From an uncultured Rubripirellula sp. (GTDB lineage: Bacteria > Planctomycetota > Planctomycetia > Pirellulales > Pirellulaceae): a stretch of DNA of 64,000 nucleotides. The notes below the pieces were generated by a model. The model was not told the origin of the DNA. It searched no databases and saw only the letters and a list, made by a program, of their open reading frames with translations. Both the position numbers and the translations under genes were made by a program. Position 1 is the stretch's first letter; every line of letters begins with the position of its first letter. Shown here one piece after another: positions 11,106 to 19,056 of the stretch. The DNA lies in NCBI GenBank assembly GCA_938045805.1, contig CALIBL010000048.1, positions 30,304 to 94,303 on the forward strand, given 5' to 3'.

Positions 11106-12239
11106 TTAAAAGCGGAGAGCGGAGTTAAGCTCGCCCTGTTCAAAGGTATGACCCTTGCCAGAGCTTAGCGCCTCTCCGGCTGGTTGCTCGCTCGTATCCT
11201 GGCGATTCGACGCATGGACGTGGGAATGACCGGGCAAACTCTCAACCGCCAAAGCCAAAGCGATCCCCAAGAAGAAAGCGACACTCAGTTTGCCGCGATC
11301 ATGCTGATGAAAGGAAACCTCGGGCAACAAATCGGCCAATGCGATGCAGATGAAAAATCCGGCAGACACGGCCAAGCCCCATCCAAGCAAAGATGCGTTG
11401 GCAGGATTGTGATTGACTCCGAAATAAAAGAGCAGGGCGCCGGCGGGACAGGCGAGTGCAAAAACCACGTTCACTAACGCCTGATGAACCGACGACCAAC
11501 CACTTGCTCGCATCGTCGAAGTGATGGTGAAAGCATCGAGAGGCTTGTGGAGGGCGATCGCCAAAAAGGTTCCCAGCCCCGCCAAAACCACGCCTGGATG
11601 CTTCGCGTCGGCGACGGTGCTTGCAGCAAGCGCGATACCGTCGATCAACGTGTGAACCCAAAGCCCAAAGAGAATACCGAGCCACCCCATCCAGCGATCT
11701 CCAGAGACAGCGTGGTCATGATGTGAATGGTCACAATGCTCATGATGATGATCGGTGCGACGCCGCCGTGGATTCTCGTGCTGCGAAACACCTGCCTCCG
11801 AAATCTCCCGCGAAACCTCAAGCTCGGGCACATGAGCTTCCATTGCCGTGGTTGCTGAGTGCCTCGTCTGTGGATTAGCACTCACCATCTCGACTTCACC
11901 GCAACAGGGCTGAACCAACTCATGCTCACCGGCGAGCTTCAATGGAGTCGCCTCGGCAAAACCATGAGTGTGCGGCGCGTGAAATGCTCTCAGCAAAACA
12001 AACATCGCAACGACCCCCGCGAGACATGCCGCCCCAGCCTTCGAAGCAGACCCCAGCGTCACCACCGCGTGCGGAAATAGATGCAGAAAGGCAATCCCCA
12101 GCATCAGGCCACCAACGAAACTGATGAGCAACTGAGTTCTCAAATGAGACATCCGAACCAATGACGGCAATTGCCCACCGAGCGTTGACATCAACACAAT
12201 CAGCAGGCAGTAAACGGCAAGTAATGTCTGAAGAGTCAT
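11106..12239 (-). CDS. ZIP-family zinc/metal transporter
   Basis: Predicted ZIP-family integral membrane divalent cation transporter, 377 aa. TM1 starts at the N-terminus (LLAVYCLLIVLMSTLGGQL), followed by GGLMLGIAFLHLFPHAV. A long cytosolic loop (about residues 95-185) contains His clusters (HHHEHCDHSHHDH), and the metal-transport helices carry HTLIDGIALAAS and HKPLDAFTI, the characteristic ZIP TM4/TM5 His motifs. Near the C-terminus come ADLLPEV and another His-rich stretch. I placed the start at ATG 12239; the longer frame uses a TTG at 12290 that would lie close to the operator. Transcribed divergently from the Fur-family gene, so zinc repression of this importer is likely. Confidence 0.9.
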   Translation of the reverse strand: MTLQTLLAVYCLLIVLMSTLGGQLPSLVRMSHLRTQLLISFVGGLMLGIAFLHLFPHAVVTLGSASKAGAACLAGVVAMFVLLRAFHAPHTHGFAEATPLKLAGEHELVQPCCGEVEMVSANPQTRHSATTAMEAHVPELEVSREISEAGVSQHENPRRRRTDHHHEHCDHSHHDHAVSGDRWMGWLGILFGLWVHTLIDGIALAASTVADAKHPGVVLAGLGTFLAIALHKPLDAFTITSTMRASGWSSVHQALVNVVFALACPAGALLFYFGVNHNPANASLLGWGLAVSAGFFICIALADLLPEVSFHQHDRGKLSVAFFLGIALALAVESLPGHSHVHASNRQDTSEQPAGEALSSGKGHTFEQGELNSALRF

Positions 12240-12331
12240 GGGAAATTCTTTACCGCCAACTGCCAAAGGTTCGTCTTTTACAAACGTCAAAGAAATTTAC
12301 CGAACCTCGCTTCATTGCAAAGCGTAAGCTA

Positions 12332-12348
12332 TTGCAATCGAATTGCAA
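12332..12348. promoter_or_regulatory. Palindromic operator, probable Zur/Fur box
   Basis: A perfect 7-3-7 inverted repeat, TTGCAAT-CGA-ATTGCAA, sits between the divergent zinc transporter and the Fur-family regulator. A third ATTGCAA copy lies at 12314-12320, spaced so that several half-sites fall on the same helix region. Fur-family proteins bind AT-rich dyads of this size; autoregulation plus transporter control is inferred from position. Confidence 0.6.
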
Positions 12349-12464
12349 ATAGGCCACCATGTGGAAAACAGCTCCCAAAACATCCACCACAAGAACTAAC
12401 CAAAGTGAACTCGGAACCCCACCTCAACCCGCGGGTCAATGAGAGATCGCCATTCAGTCCTTCA

Positions 12465-12881
12465 ATGGAAATGATGGCCGAGGCACGCGCGGAAGTACGT
12501 GAACTTGGGAAACGCGCGACACCCGCGCGACTGACGACACTCCTATTTTTACGCTCACAAGCCCGACCGGCCAGTCATGCGGAGGTCTCCAGAGCACTGG
12601 AACCACTCGGCTTCGACAAGACGACCGTTTTCAGAAACCTGAATGACCTTTGTGAATGGGGCTTAGCCCAGAAATCGGAACTCGGCGACCACGTGTGGAG
12701 ATTTGAACCAAGTCAATCCGGTTCACATCGCAGCAAGCACCCTCATTTCGTGTGCGTGGATTGTGGAACCGTCACCTGTATGGATCAAATTCAGCTCACT
12801 CGCGGCAGCCTCGAAACCAGCCGCGACATCGGCAAGGTCACAGAAATTTTATTACGTGGGCACTGCAATGACTGCAATTAG
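12465..12881 (+). CDS. Fur-family metalloregulator, probably Zur
   Basis: Metal-dependent transcriptional repressor, 138 aa from ATG 12465. The winged-helix part contains RATPARLTTLLFLRSQ, SHAEVSRAL and the recognition helix DKTTVFRNLNDLCEWGL. The C-terminal domain has HFVCVDCGTVTCMD and ends HCNDCN, giving the two CxxC pairs of the structural zinc site. Upstream in-frame codons GTG 12405 and TTG 12315 are possible starts, but 12315 overlaps the operator, and the domain starts normally from 12465; no convincing ribosome site marks any of them. The adjacent zinc transporter makes Zur more likely than iron-sensing Fur, but metal specificity is inferred. Confidence 0.85.
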   Translation: MEMMAEARAEVRELGKRATPARLTTLLFLRSQARPASHAEVSRALEPLGFDKTTVFRNLNDLCEWGLAQKSELGDHVWRFEPSQSGSHRSKHPHFVCVDCGTVTCMDQIQLTRGSLETSRDIGKVTEILLRGHCNDCN

Positions 12882-12913
12882 CAGAGCTCACCGTTGTTGA
12901 GAATTCGTGAAGT

Positions 12914-12942
12914 TTTACGACGAAAACACTTTTTGATATAGA
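12914..12942 (+). promoter_or_regulatory. Candidate sigma-70 promoter
   Basis: TTTACG (12914-12919) and TATAGA (12937-12942) are separated by exactly 17 bases, 90 bp upstream of the small His/Cys-rich protein gene. Four of six -35 positions match consensus. Start-site evidence would be needed. Confidence 0.35.
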
Positions 12943-13029
12943 GATAACCACCGCCAAATACTTACACTCACATCGCAGGTAAGAGTTCTTGGCACCCCCG
13001 CAATCTGGTCGACACCTTACTCGCTCAGC

Positions 13030-13569
13030 TTGAATCGTCCTCCACCACCATCACCTAAGAGTTTTCTTCAACACCTACAACTCGGCACGGCTCACTTTAG
13101 TATCGTGGAACGAAATACCGCCCGCATCGCTCTACTTGCCTACCTGATTGGTGGTTGGCTCGCTCCATTGCTGCACACGCACAGCGATGGAACAAGCTGT
13201 CATCACCAACACCGGTTAGTCGTACAGCAGGCGAGTTCGCACGAAAAGCATTGTTGCGACCACCAAAAATCTGACAAACCTTCATCCTGCCCATCAAAAG
13301 CGTTCCACGAGACCGCAAATTCAAATGATGCGAAGGTATCGTCTGAGTTGAGCGAAGATCACGACGAACATCTTGTCTCAGGCGATACTCCGCTTTCCGG
13401 ACTTTGCGTGATCTGCTTGGCGCGAAATTCGGCTAAGCAACGACATCAAATCGGGTCGTTCAGTCTGAGGATTGATCAGCAAAAGCAATCGGTTGAGACA
13501 AACGATGCGATACATCAATCCAGTGTTCCCTCCGGCCATTTCTCTCGTGGTCCGCCCTCTTTTGTTTAG
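13030..13569 (+). CDS. Small His/Cys-rich membrane-anchored protein
   Basis: Unrecognised 179-residue protein. One hydrophobic segment ([18 protein letters not shown], about residues 31-48) is followed by clusters of probable metal ligands: [23 protein letters not shown], a further HDEH, and CVIC near the C-terminal third. The layout suggests a single membrane anchor with a metal-binding extracytoplasmic part, comparable in style to short DUF2946-like proteins, though I cannot assign it. The start is uncertain: TTG 13030 or GTG 13105, neither with a good ribosome site. Its position between the Zur-like gene and the His/Asp-rich DUF1559 gene, same strand, suggests a role in zinc handling. Confidence 0.6.
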   Translation: MNRPPPPSPKSFLQHLQLGTAHFSIVERNTARIALLAYLIGGWLAPLLHTHSDGTSCHHQHRLVVQQASSHEKHCCDHQKSDKPSSCPSKAFHETANSNDAKVSSELSEDHDEHLVSGDTPLSGLCVICLARNSAKQRHQIGSFSLRIDQQKQSVETNDAIHQSSVPSGHFSRGPPSFV

Positions 13570-13694
13570 TCAGTGACCCAAAACACCCACAATCTTCAAC
13601 GTGCCAGCCAATAACGGAGGGTGCTCAAGAGGACGCAGTACGCTGGGTGGCTTATTCATTCCCTTTGACTACAAAATCATTAGAGAGACATTCC

Positions 13695-14708
13695 ATGGAC
13701 ACCAACCATTTCCTTAGCGGTCAGTGGCTGACTGCAAACCCCAAAACCCGGTCCATTCGTCGAGCGTTCACACTGGTCGAACTTCTGGTCGTGTTGGCAA
13801 TCATTGCAATCCTTGTTGGTCTACTGCTGCCCGCAGTCCAAAACGCACGAGAAGCAGCCCGGCGCATCAGTTGCCAAAACAACCTGCATCAAATCGGAGT
13901 CGCGTTACACAGTTATCACAGTAGCTTTCGTCAACTTCCAAGTGGATGGATTGCCTCGGATGAAGATCACCACGAACCAGGCTGGGGTTGGGCTGCAGCC
14001 ATCCTTCCTCAAATGGAAGAGACTGCGACCTACGGGAAAATCAATTTCTCATTCGCGATCGAAGAAGATCGTCATGAGCGAGTCAGATTAACGCCGATTG
14101 AAACCTACCTCTGCCCCAGTGACGTTCTTGAACCGATCTTTTACATCGCCGAGGGTGATGGCCACGAACATGATCACGATCATGACCACGGGGATGGCGA
14201 TGAGGATGACGATCACGATGATGACCATGGACACGAAACCGAGCCGGGTGTGAACATCGATGACGTCGGACCCGAGTGGTTATTTCAAGTTGCAAAAAGC
14301 AACTACGTCGGCGTGTACGGAACCGAAGACATTCACACGGATCTTTACCACGGCAATGGCCTCTTTTACGGTAACAGCCGCCATCGTTTTCGAGACATTC
14401 TCGATGGACTCAGCCAAACCCTTATGGTTGGGGAGCGGAGTAGCCGCTTGGGCGGATCGATCTGGCACGGTGTGATTCACGATGCTCGTGAGCCCGCATC
14501 GAGGGTAATTGGTGCGGCAGATCACGCGCCAAACAGCCCAAGTGGACACTTCGAAGACTTTAACAGCAACCACGCTGCGGGTGCGCAATTTATTCTGTCC
14601 GACGGTTCAGTACGCTTGATCACCCAGTTCATTGACATGGACGTCTATCACGCACTGACAACTCGAGCGAACAAGGAAGTGATTGACGCCAAGGACTTCC
14701 AGTTCTGA
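13695..14708 (+). CDS. DUF1559 pseudopilin-like protein with metal-binding loop
   Basis: Planctomycete-type DUF1559 (SBP_bac_10) protein, 337 aa. The N-terminus carries the type IV prepilin cleavage/methylation motif [28 protein letters not shown], quoted here only as [12 protein letters not shown], then [20 protein letters not shown], and the family C-terminal pattern [17 protein letters not shown]. What is unusual is an insertion at about residues 152-180 made almost entirely of His, Asp, Glu and Gly (more than ten His), which looks like a zinc-binding loop. Start is ATG 13695 with AGAGAG upstream; the GTG at 13647 is less likely. Exported and held in the membrane by its N-terminal helix. 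Neighbours link it to zinc. Confidence 0.9.
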   Translation: MDTNHFLSGQWLTANPKTRSIRRAFTLVELLVVLAIIAILVGLLLPAVQNAREAARRISCQNNLHQIGVALHSYHSSFRQLPSGWIASDEDHHEPGWGWAAAILPQMEETATYGKINFSFAIEEDRHERVRLTPIETYLCPSDVLEPIFYIAEGDGHEHDHDHDHGDGDEDDDHDDDHGHETEPGVNIDDVGPEWLFQVAKSNYVGVYGTEDIHTDLYHGNGLFYGNSRHRFRDILDGLSQTLMVGERSSRLGGSIWHGVIHDAREPASRVIGAADHAPNSPSGHFEDFNSNHAAGAQFILSDGSVRLITQFIDMDVYHALTTRANKEVIDAKDFQF

Positions 14709-14721
14709 GTCAGTCAATCGG

Positions 14722-16944
14722 CTACGACTCCAGTTGCATTCCACCGACGCTATCAACCAGGAGCACCCTTGGCAGTTTGCCTGCCAACTGCTCCATGCGT
14801 TGGTACAGATCTTGCTCTTCTCCCTCATCGGGGGTTTGGAACCCGAGCAGCACAATCGCCGCATCGCGAGAAGTCGCCTGAATCGCCTCCTCAGGCGATC
14901 CGGTTCGGTGAATCACCTCAGGGGTGAATTCAATGCGAGAAGCGGCTCCAAGCTCAACAAGATGTTGCCGTACGTCTTCAATCGCATTGGGGTTATCGAC
15001 GAACCGAAGAACACGAATTGGGTTCGATCGCCATCCGGGATTCCGATGAAGGAGGTGAGCCAGGAGCAACATCAGCTCCCCGTTTTTCATCCCTCTCCAC
15101 CAAACGTCAATCGTGCCACTGGGAATTTTCCAAGCTTCCTCGGCATCCTCTTCATCACGTTGCGACAGAAATCGTGCCGCTAAAACACTACGATTCATCC
15201 TCGTGATCAATCGAATATTACTACCGAAGTGTTCCGCCTTTGAAACTTCGTTTGGCCAACCCAGCAAGACCGTGTTGGTCCGTAACCCGCCGATTCCATG
15301 ACACTGGATTAATGCCTCGATCCCACTGGATAACTTTTCGTGACACACAACCACGGGGAACGCCTCAAGCCCCTGCTTGGAAATAAACTTTCTCAACTGC
15401 CGCTCATATCGGTCACGCTTCACCGCGTCCGTTTCCACTTCACCCGTGACCACCTGAGCCAGTGACAAAATACCATGCCCACTGGTGAGCCAGTGTCCAT
15501 AGATCGGTAGATGAGGTCGCGTCCATCCCGTCCCCGAAAAAGCCATCAAGATTGGTCGCCAGTTCTTTGGATGAGAGACCTCTGATTCAAGACGGAGGAG
15601 TGACTTCCTCGCTCTCTCAAAGACCACACCACTCCGGAGATCACCCCATCGAGATTCCACTTCACGATTCCGAATGAACCAGTGCAACCCGGCAACGAAC
15701 AGGATTGAAACTAAAGCCCAAACCCAGCTAATCAAGAACATTACCAACGCGCAACCAAGAAATCCAATGAGCGAAGTCGACCAGTGACAATAGTGGAACG
15801 TGGGGCGATAACTGGGGTTTTTGGTCACCGCCTCATAGAAGGTTGCGAGGTTCAGCAATCCATAGGTGATCATAAAAAACATGGTGATGACGGGTGCAAT
15901 CGCATTGAGGTCCCCTGGCAGGACGCAGAGCTGAGCGATGAGGAAGGTCATCACCGTTGCACGCCTTGGCTCGTTGGAACCACCACTCACAGTGGAAAAG
16001 AAATTCAGTGACTTAAAAACTTTGTCTTTAGAGAACGCTTGCAGAATCCTCGGTGCCCCCATCATGCTACCCAAAGCGGAGGAAAGTGTTGCTGCGAACA
16101 CTCCCACCGTAATCAGCCAAGGCCAACACGCGACGTCGCGAACAATCATCGGTTCGTGAATTAAAGTTGTGGCATCTCGAGCACCGCTCAGAAGCACTGC
16201 CATCGAGAGATAAATCAGCCCCGTTACCGCTACCGAACTCAAGGTACCCAATGGAATCGAACGGGCCGGCTTCTCAAGGTCACCAGACATGTTCGCACCG
16301 GCCATGATTCCTGTTACGGCAGGAAAGAAAAGTGCAAACATCGTGTACATGTTGTCCCCACCCTCAAATGCTGAGCCGAGATTTGAGTCAAATAAGGACC
16401 ATTGAAACGCCTGAAACGCACCGACGTAAAACGCGAGCAGCGATAAACCGAGTGCCGCCAAAATCACATACTGAACCTTGATGGTCCAACCGGCCCCCAC
16501 AAAAACACAGATAAAAACGAGCAGATTGACAACGGTCGCTACCTCAACGAAGTAGCCACTGAGAGAACTAAAAGTTGCGGTTAAAGCTTCGGTGAAACCG
16601 ATGACGTACATCGCAACCGAAATCGCTTGCGCGAGGAAAAATACGATACCGATTGCCCCGCCAAACTCGACACCTAGGCTTCGGCTGATCAGAAAATAAG
16701 CTCCGCCACCCTGAACGCGGGTATTAGTCGCAATCGCTGATAGAGAAAGGGTCGTCAGGACAGTAATGATCTTTGCGCAGAGGACAATTCCCACGGCAAG
16801 CCAAACACCACTTTGACCCACAACGTGGCCAAACCGCAAAAACATAATGACGCCAAGAATGGTCAACGTACATGGCGTAAAAACTCCACCAAACGTGCCA
16901 AACTTAGTTGCTGCCGTGGCATCTTCAGATGATCGGGAAAACAA
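14722..16944 (-). CDS. SLC12-like cation-chloride / APC-family transporter
   Basis: Integral membrane transporter of the APC superfamily, 740 aa, closest in motif to bacterial SLC12-type proteins. TM1 has FGTFGGVFTPCTLTILGVIMFLRFG, shown by the key stretch TFGGVFTPCTLTILGVIMFL; TM3 region has NTRVQGGGAYFLISRSLG; about twelve hydrophobic segments extend to roughly residue 430. The soluble C-terminus of about 300 residues contains alternating alpha/beta segments like the regulatory domain of SLC12 proteins. The start is TTG at 16944, supported by AGAAGGA eight bases upstream and absence of an alternative before TM1. The substrate (K+, Cl- or amino acid) is not decided by sequence. Gene converges on DUF1559 gene with 13 bp between. 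Confidence 0.85.
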   Translation of the reverse strand: MFSRSSEDATAATKFGTFGGVFTPCTLTILGVIMFLRFGHVVGQSGVWLAVGIVLCAKIITVLTTLSLSAIATNTRVQGGGAYFLISRSLGVEFGGAIGIVFFLAQAISVAMYVIGFTEALTATFSSLSGYFVEVATVVNLLVFICVFVGAGWTIKVQYVILAALGLSLLAFYVGAFQAFQWSLFDSNLGSAFEGGDNMYTMFALFFPAVTGIMAGANMSGDLEKPARSIPLGTLSSVAVTGLIYLSMAVLLSGARDATTLIHEPMIVRDVACWPWLITVGVFAATLSSALGSMMGAPRILQAFSKDKVFKSLNFFSTVSGGSNEPRRATVMTFLIAQLCVLPGDLNAIAPVITMFFMITYGLLNLATFYEAVTKNPSYRPTFHYCHWSTSLIGFLGCALVMFLISWVWALVSILFVAGLHWFIRNREVESRWGDLRSGVVFERARKSLLRLESEVSHPKNWRPILMAFSGTGWTRPHLPIYGHWLTSGHGILSLAQVVTGEVETDAVKRDRYERQLRKFISKQGLEAFPVVVCHEKLSSGIEALIQCHGIGGLRTNTVLLGWPNEVSKAEHFGSNIRLITRMNRSVLAARFLSQRDEEDAEEAWKIPSGTIDVWWRGMKNGELMLLLAHLLHRNPGWRSNPIRVLRFVDNPNAIEDVRQHLVELGAASRIEFTPEVIHRTGSPEEAIQATSRDAAIVLLGFQTPDEGEEQDLYQRMEQLAGKLPRVLLVDSVGGMQLES

Positions 16945-17281
16945 AAATCGATTCCTTCTATTCGTTCAATGTGCTTCCGAATGATTGCACTTATCCAAGT
17001 CGATGGCTCAGCGTTTGAGAACACATCAACGTTCCCGTTCGTGAATTCCCATATTGGATGAATTTCCGCGTCAAGATCTCGAGGGCATGACCGTCCCAGT
17101 CAAACTCAGACCTACAACCGACTGGCGGTGGATATCATACTTCAGAGTAGGTAGTTCGACGTGGGATGGCACGGGGTCGTGTCGTAATTTATCCTTCCGT
17201 TTTGCCAAAAACATTCAAAATCAGCCAAGAACACCCGAAGACAAACAGGTCTAACCCCCTATCAACTCCACTGGAAATCAG
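16945..17281. other. Divergent intergenic region
   Basis: 337 bp between the transporter and the esterase genes. It must carry both promoters. I found no clear RNA, repeat or strong promoter pair; a 66-codon open frame inside has no homologous feel and no ribosome site. Confidence 0.5.
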
Positions 17282-18148
17282 ATGCGCCGCGATTTTTTCA
17301 ATCGACTCTCCCTCATGACCACGCAGAGTCTCATCGTACTTGTATTTGTATCTTTCCAAGCACACTATTCTTTGGCCAAAGCAAACTCACCTCAGGCTGA
17401 TGATTACATCACTGAAACCAATCTCAGCTACCGCCCCGACTCACCTGAAGCATCCGTTCGCGATGCCTGCCAACTCGATCTTTATTATCCGAGGGAACAG
17501 AAAAACTTCGCAACGGTCGTCTGGTTTCATGGTGGTGGTCTTACGGGAGGTAAACGCTCGATTCCCAAAGCCTTAAAGGAAAACGGTATTGCGATCGCGA
17601 CCGTGGATTATCGCCTCAGTCCCAAGGTAAAGGTAACAGACTGCATTGATGACGCCGCCGCTTCGGTCGCGTGGATTTTTGAGCATATTGAAAAGTATGG
17701 AGGCTCCAGGAAACGTATCTTTGTAAGTGGCCACTCCGCGGGTGGCTACTTAACTAGCATGATCGGTTTCGACGTCTCCTGGCTCGCTAAGTACGATATC
17801 GACGCTAACTCGATCGCAGGCTTGATCCCCTACAGTGGCCACACCATCACACACTTCACTGCGAGGAAAGAAATGGGATTGCGTGATACAACGCCACTGA
17901 TTGACCGGCTCGCCCCCCTATTTTTTGTCCGTCAAGACGCTCCCGCCACGCTACTGATCACCGGTGATCGCGAGTTGGAGATGCTTGGTCGTTATGAGGA
18001 GAATGCCTACTTCTGGAGAATGCTACGTGTTGCAGGTCATCCCAACGTCGAACTATTCGAACTCGATGGCTACAACCACGGACAAATGGCTGAACCGGCT
18101 CACCCGCTGCTTTTGAGGTTCATTCGCCGACAGCTGGCGACCAAATAA
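17282..18148 (+). CDS. Secreted alpha/beta-hydrolase (esterase/lipase)
   Basis: Predicted exported serine esterase of the hormone-sensitive-lipase/BD-FAE type, 288 aa. A signal peptide covers about residues 1-33 (TTQSLIVLVFVSFQAHYSLA). The oxyanion motif HGGGLTGG occurs near residue 85, the nucleophile elbow GHSAGG near 155, and the catalytic Asp and His are probably in TGDREL and YNHGQM near the C-terminus. The substrate may be acetyl or feruloyl esters on polysaccharides, by analogy with family members. ATG 17282 has GGAAAT seven bases upstream. Stands alone and converges on cheR. Confidence 0.85.
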   Translation: MRRDFFNRLSLMTTQSLIVLVFVSFQAHYSLAKANSPQADDYITETNLSYRPDSPEASVRDACQLDLYYPREQKNFATVVWFHGGGLTGGKRSIPKALKENGIAIATVDYRLSPKVKVTDCIDDAAASVAWIFEHIEKYGGSRKRIFVSGHSAGGYLTSMIGFDVSWLAKYDIDANSIAGLIPYSGHTITHFTARKEMGLRDTTPLIDRLAPLFFVRQDAPATLLITGDRELEMLGRYEENAYFWRMLRVAGHPNVELFELDGYNHGQMAEPAHPLLLRFIRRQLATK

Positions 18149-18207
18149 TTACATCGTTGAACCAGCGACATTCCACTCAACTCGATCTGCACCCTGAATC
18201 GGCATGA

Positions 18208-19056
18208 TCAGTCGTTAACACGGAGGTAGTGCGTTGCATTCATTGATGAAACCGCACGAAACTGATGCTGGCATGACATCAAGGATTCGGCGCTTCCCAC
18301 CACCAAACGTCCGGTAGGACGCATGGCGGGAACAATTCGGTTCAAAAGCACTTCTCTTGTTTCCGGCTTGAAATAAACCATCACGTTTCTAAGCAGAATT
18401 AAATCGAACTCGGGTAACGTTGGCCATGTTCCAGCAAGACTAAATTTCTGCCACTGCACCATCTCGCGCAAAGTCTGCTTCACACGCCATGCACCATCAT
18501 GCGGTTCAAAAAAGCGATCTAGACGCTCCTGACTGACACCTCGCGAAACTTCAAATTTTCGATAGATACCTTCGGCGGCCGCCTGCAGGACTTTACCGGA
18601 AACATCACTACCCACGATCTGCACTCGCTTAGTGAGATGTGGAGCGATCTCGGAAAGCAACATCGCGATGCTGTAGGCCTCTTGACCTGTACTCGCGCCA
18701 GCCGACCAGACACGTATGTCTCGCCCCGCTTTCTCAGCCTCAATACAAATGGCTGGCAGAATCTCTTGCTCGATCTGCTGAAAGGGCGCTTGATCTCGGA
18801 AGAAGAAGGTCTCATGTACCGCCAAGACATCAACCACTTCATCCCAAAGACGCACGTTATTTCCTGCGTGCAAAGACTGAATCAGACCATGCAGGGAGTC
18901 AAAATTGAATGTGTCCACCAGTGGTGAGAGTCGATTCACCACGAGGTATTCTTTGCCGACCGACAGAGAAATTCCAACGCGTTGGGAAAGCATGTTCTGG
19001 ACAAGACCGAAGTCTTCTTGGGACAGTGTCATTTTTGATTCGTTCTCTTGATTCAT
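18208..19056 (-). CDS. cheR: Chemotaxis protein methyltransferase CheR
   Basis: SAM-dependent methyltransferase that methylates glutamates on chemoreceptors, 282 aa. The N-terminal helical domain (about residues 9-75) precedes the SAM-binding domain with IRVWSAGASTGQEAYSIAML, VGSDVS, FDLILLRNVMVYF and the C-terminal PTGRLVVGSAESL. Start ATG 19056 overlaps the cheB stop by four bases (ATGA), with GAGGGTGGGGG just upstream, so translation is coupled to cheB. Last gene of the chemotaxis cluster. No C-terminal TPR extension. Confidence 0.95.
   Translation of the reverse strand: MNQENESKMTLSQEDFGLVQNMLSQRVGISLSVGKEYLVVNRLSPLVDTFNFDSLHGLIQSLHAGNNVRLWDEVVDVLAVHETFFFRDQAPFQQIEQEILPAICIEAEKAGRDIRVWSAGASTGQEAYSIAMLLSEIAPHLTKRVQIVGSDVSGKVLQAAAEGIYRKFEVSRGVSQERLDRFFEPHDGAWRVKQTLREMVQWQKFSLAGTWPTLPEFDLILLRNVMVYFKPETREVLLNRIVPAMRPTGRLVVGSAESLMSCQHQFRAVSSMNATHYLRVND

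Noticed and set aside
12841..12881. Possible zinc box near the end of the Fur gene
   Set aside because: TGCAATGACTGCAATTA is a direct repeat forced by the HCNDCN codons, not an inverted repeat.
14083..14295. His/Arg-rich minus-strand open frame
   Set aside because: It is the complement of the His/Asp-coding repeat in the DUF1559 gene; no start or ribosome signal of its own.
17054..17254. 66-codon open frame upstream of the esterase
   Set aside because: No ribosome site, no recognisable motif, and it sits in a promoter-sized gap.
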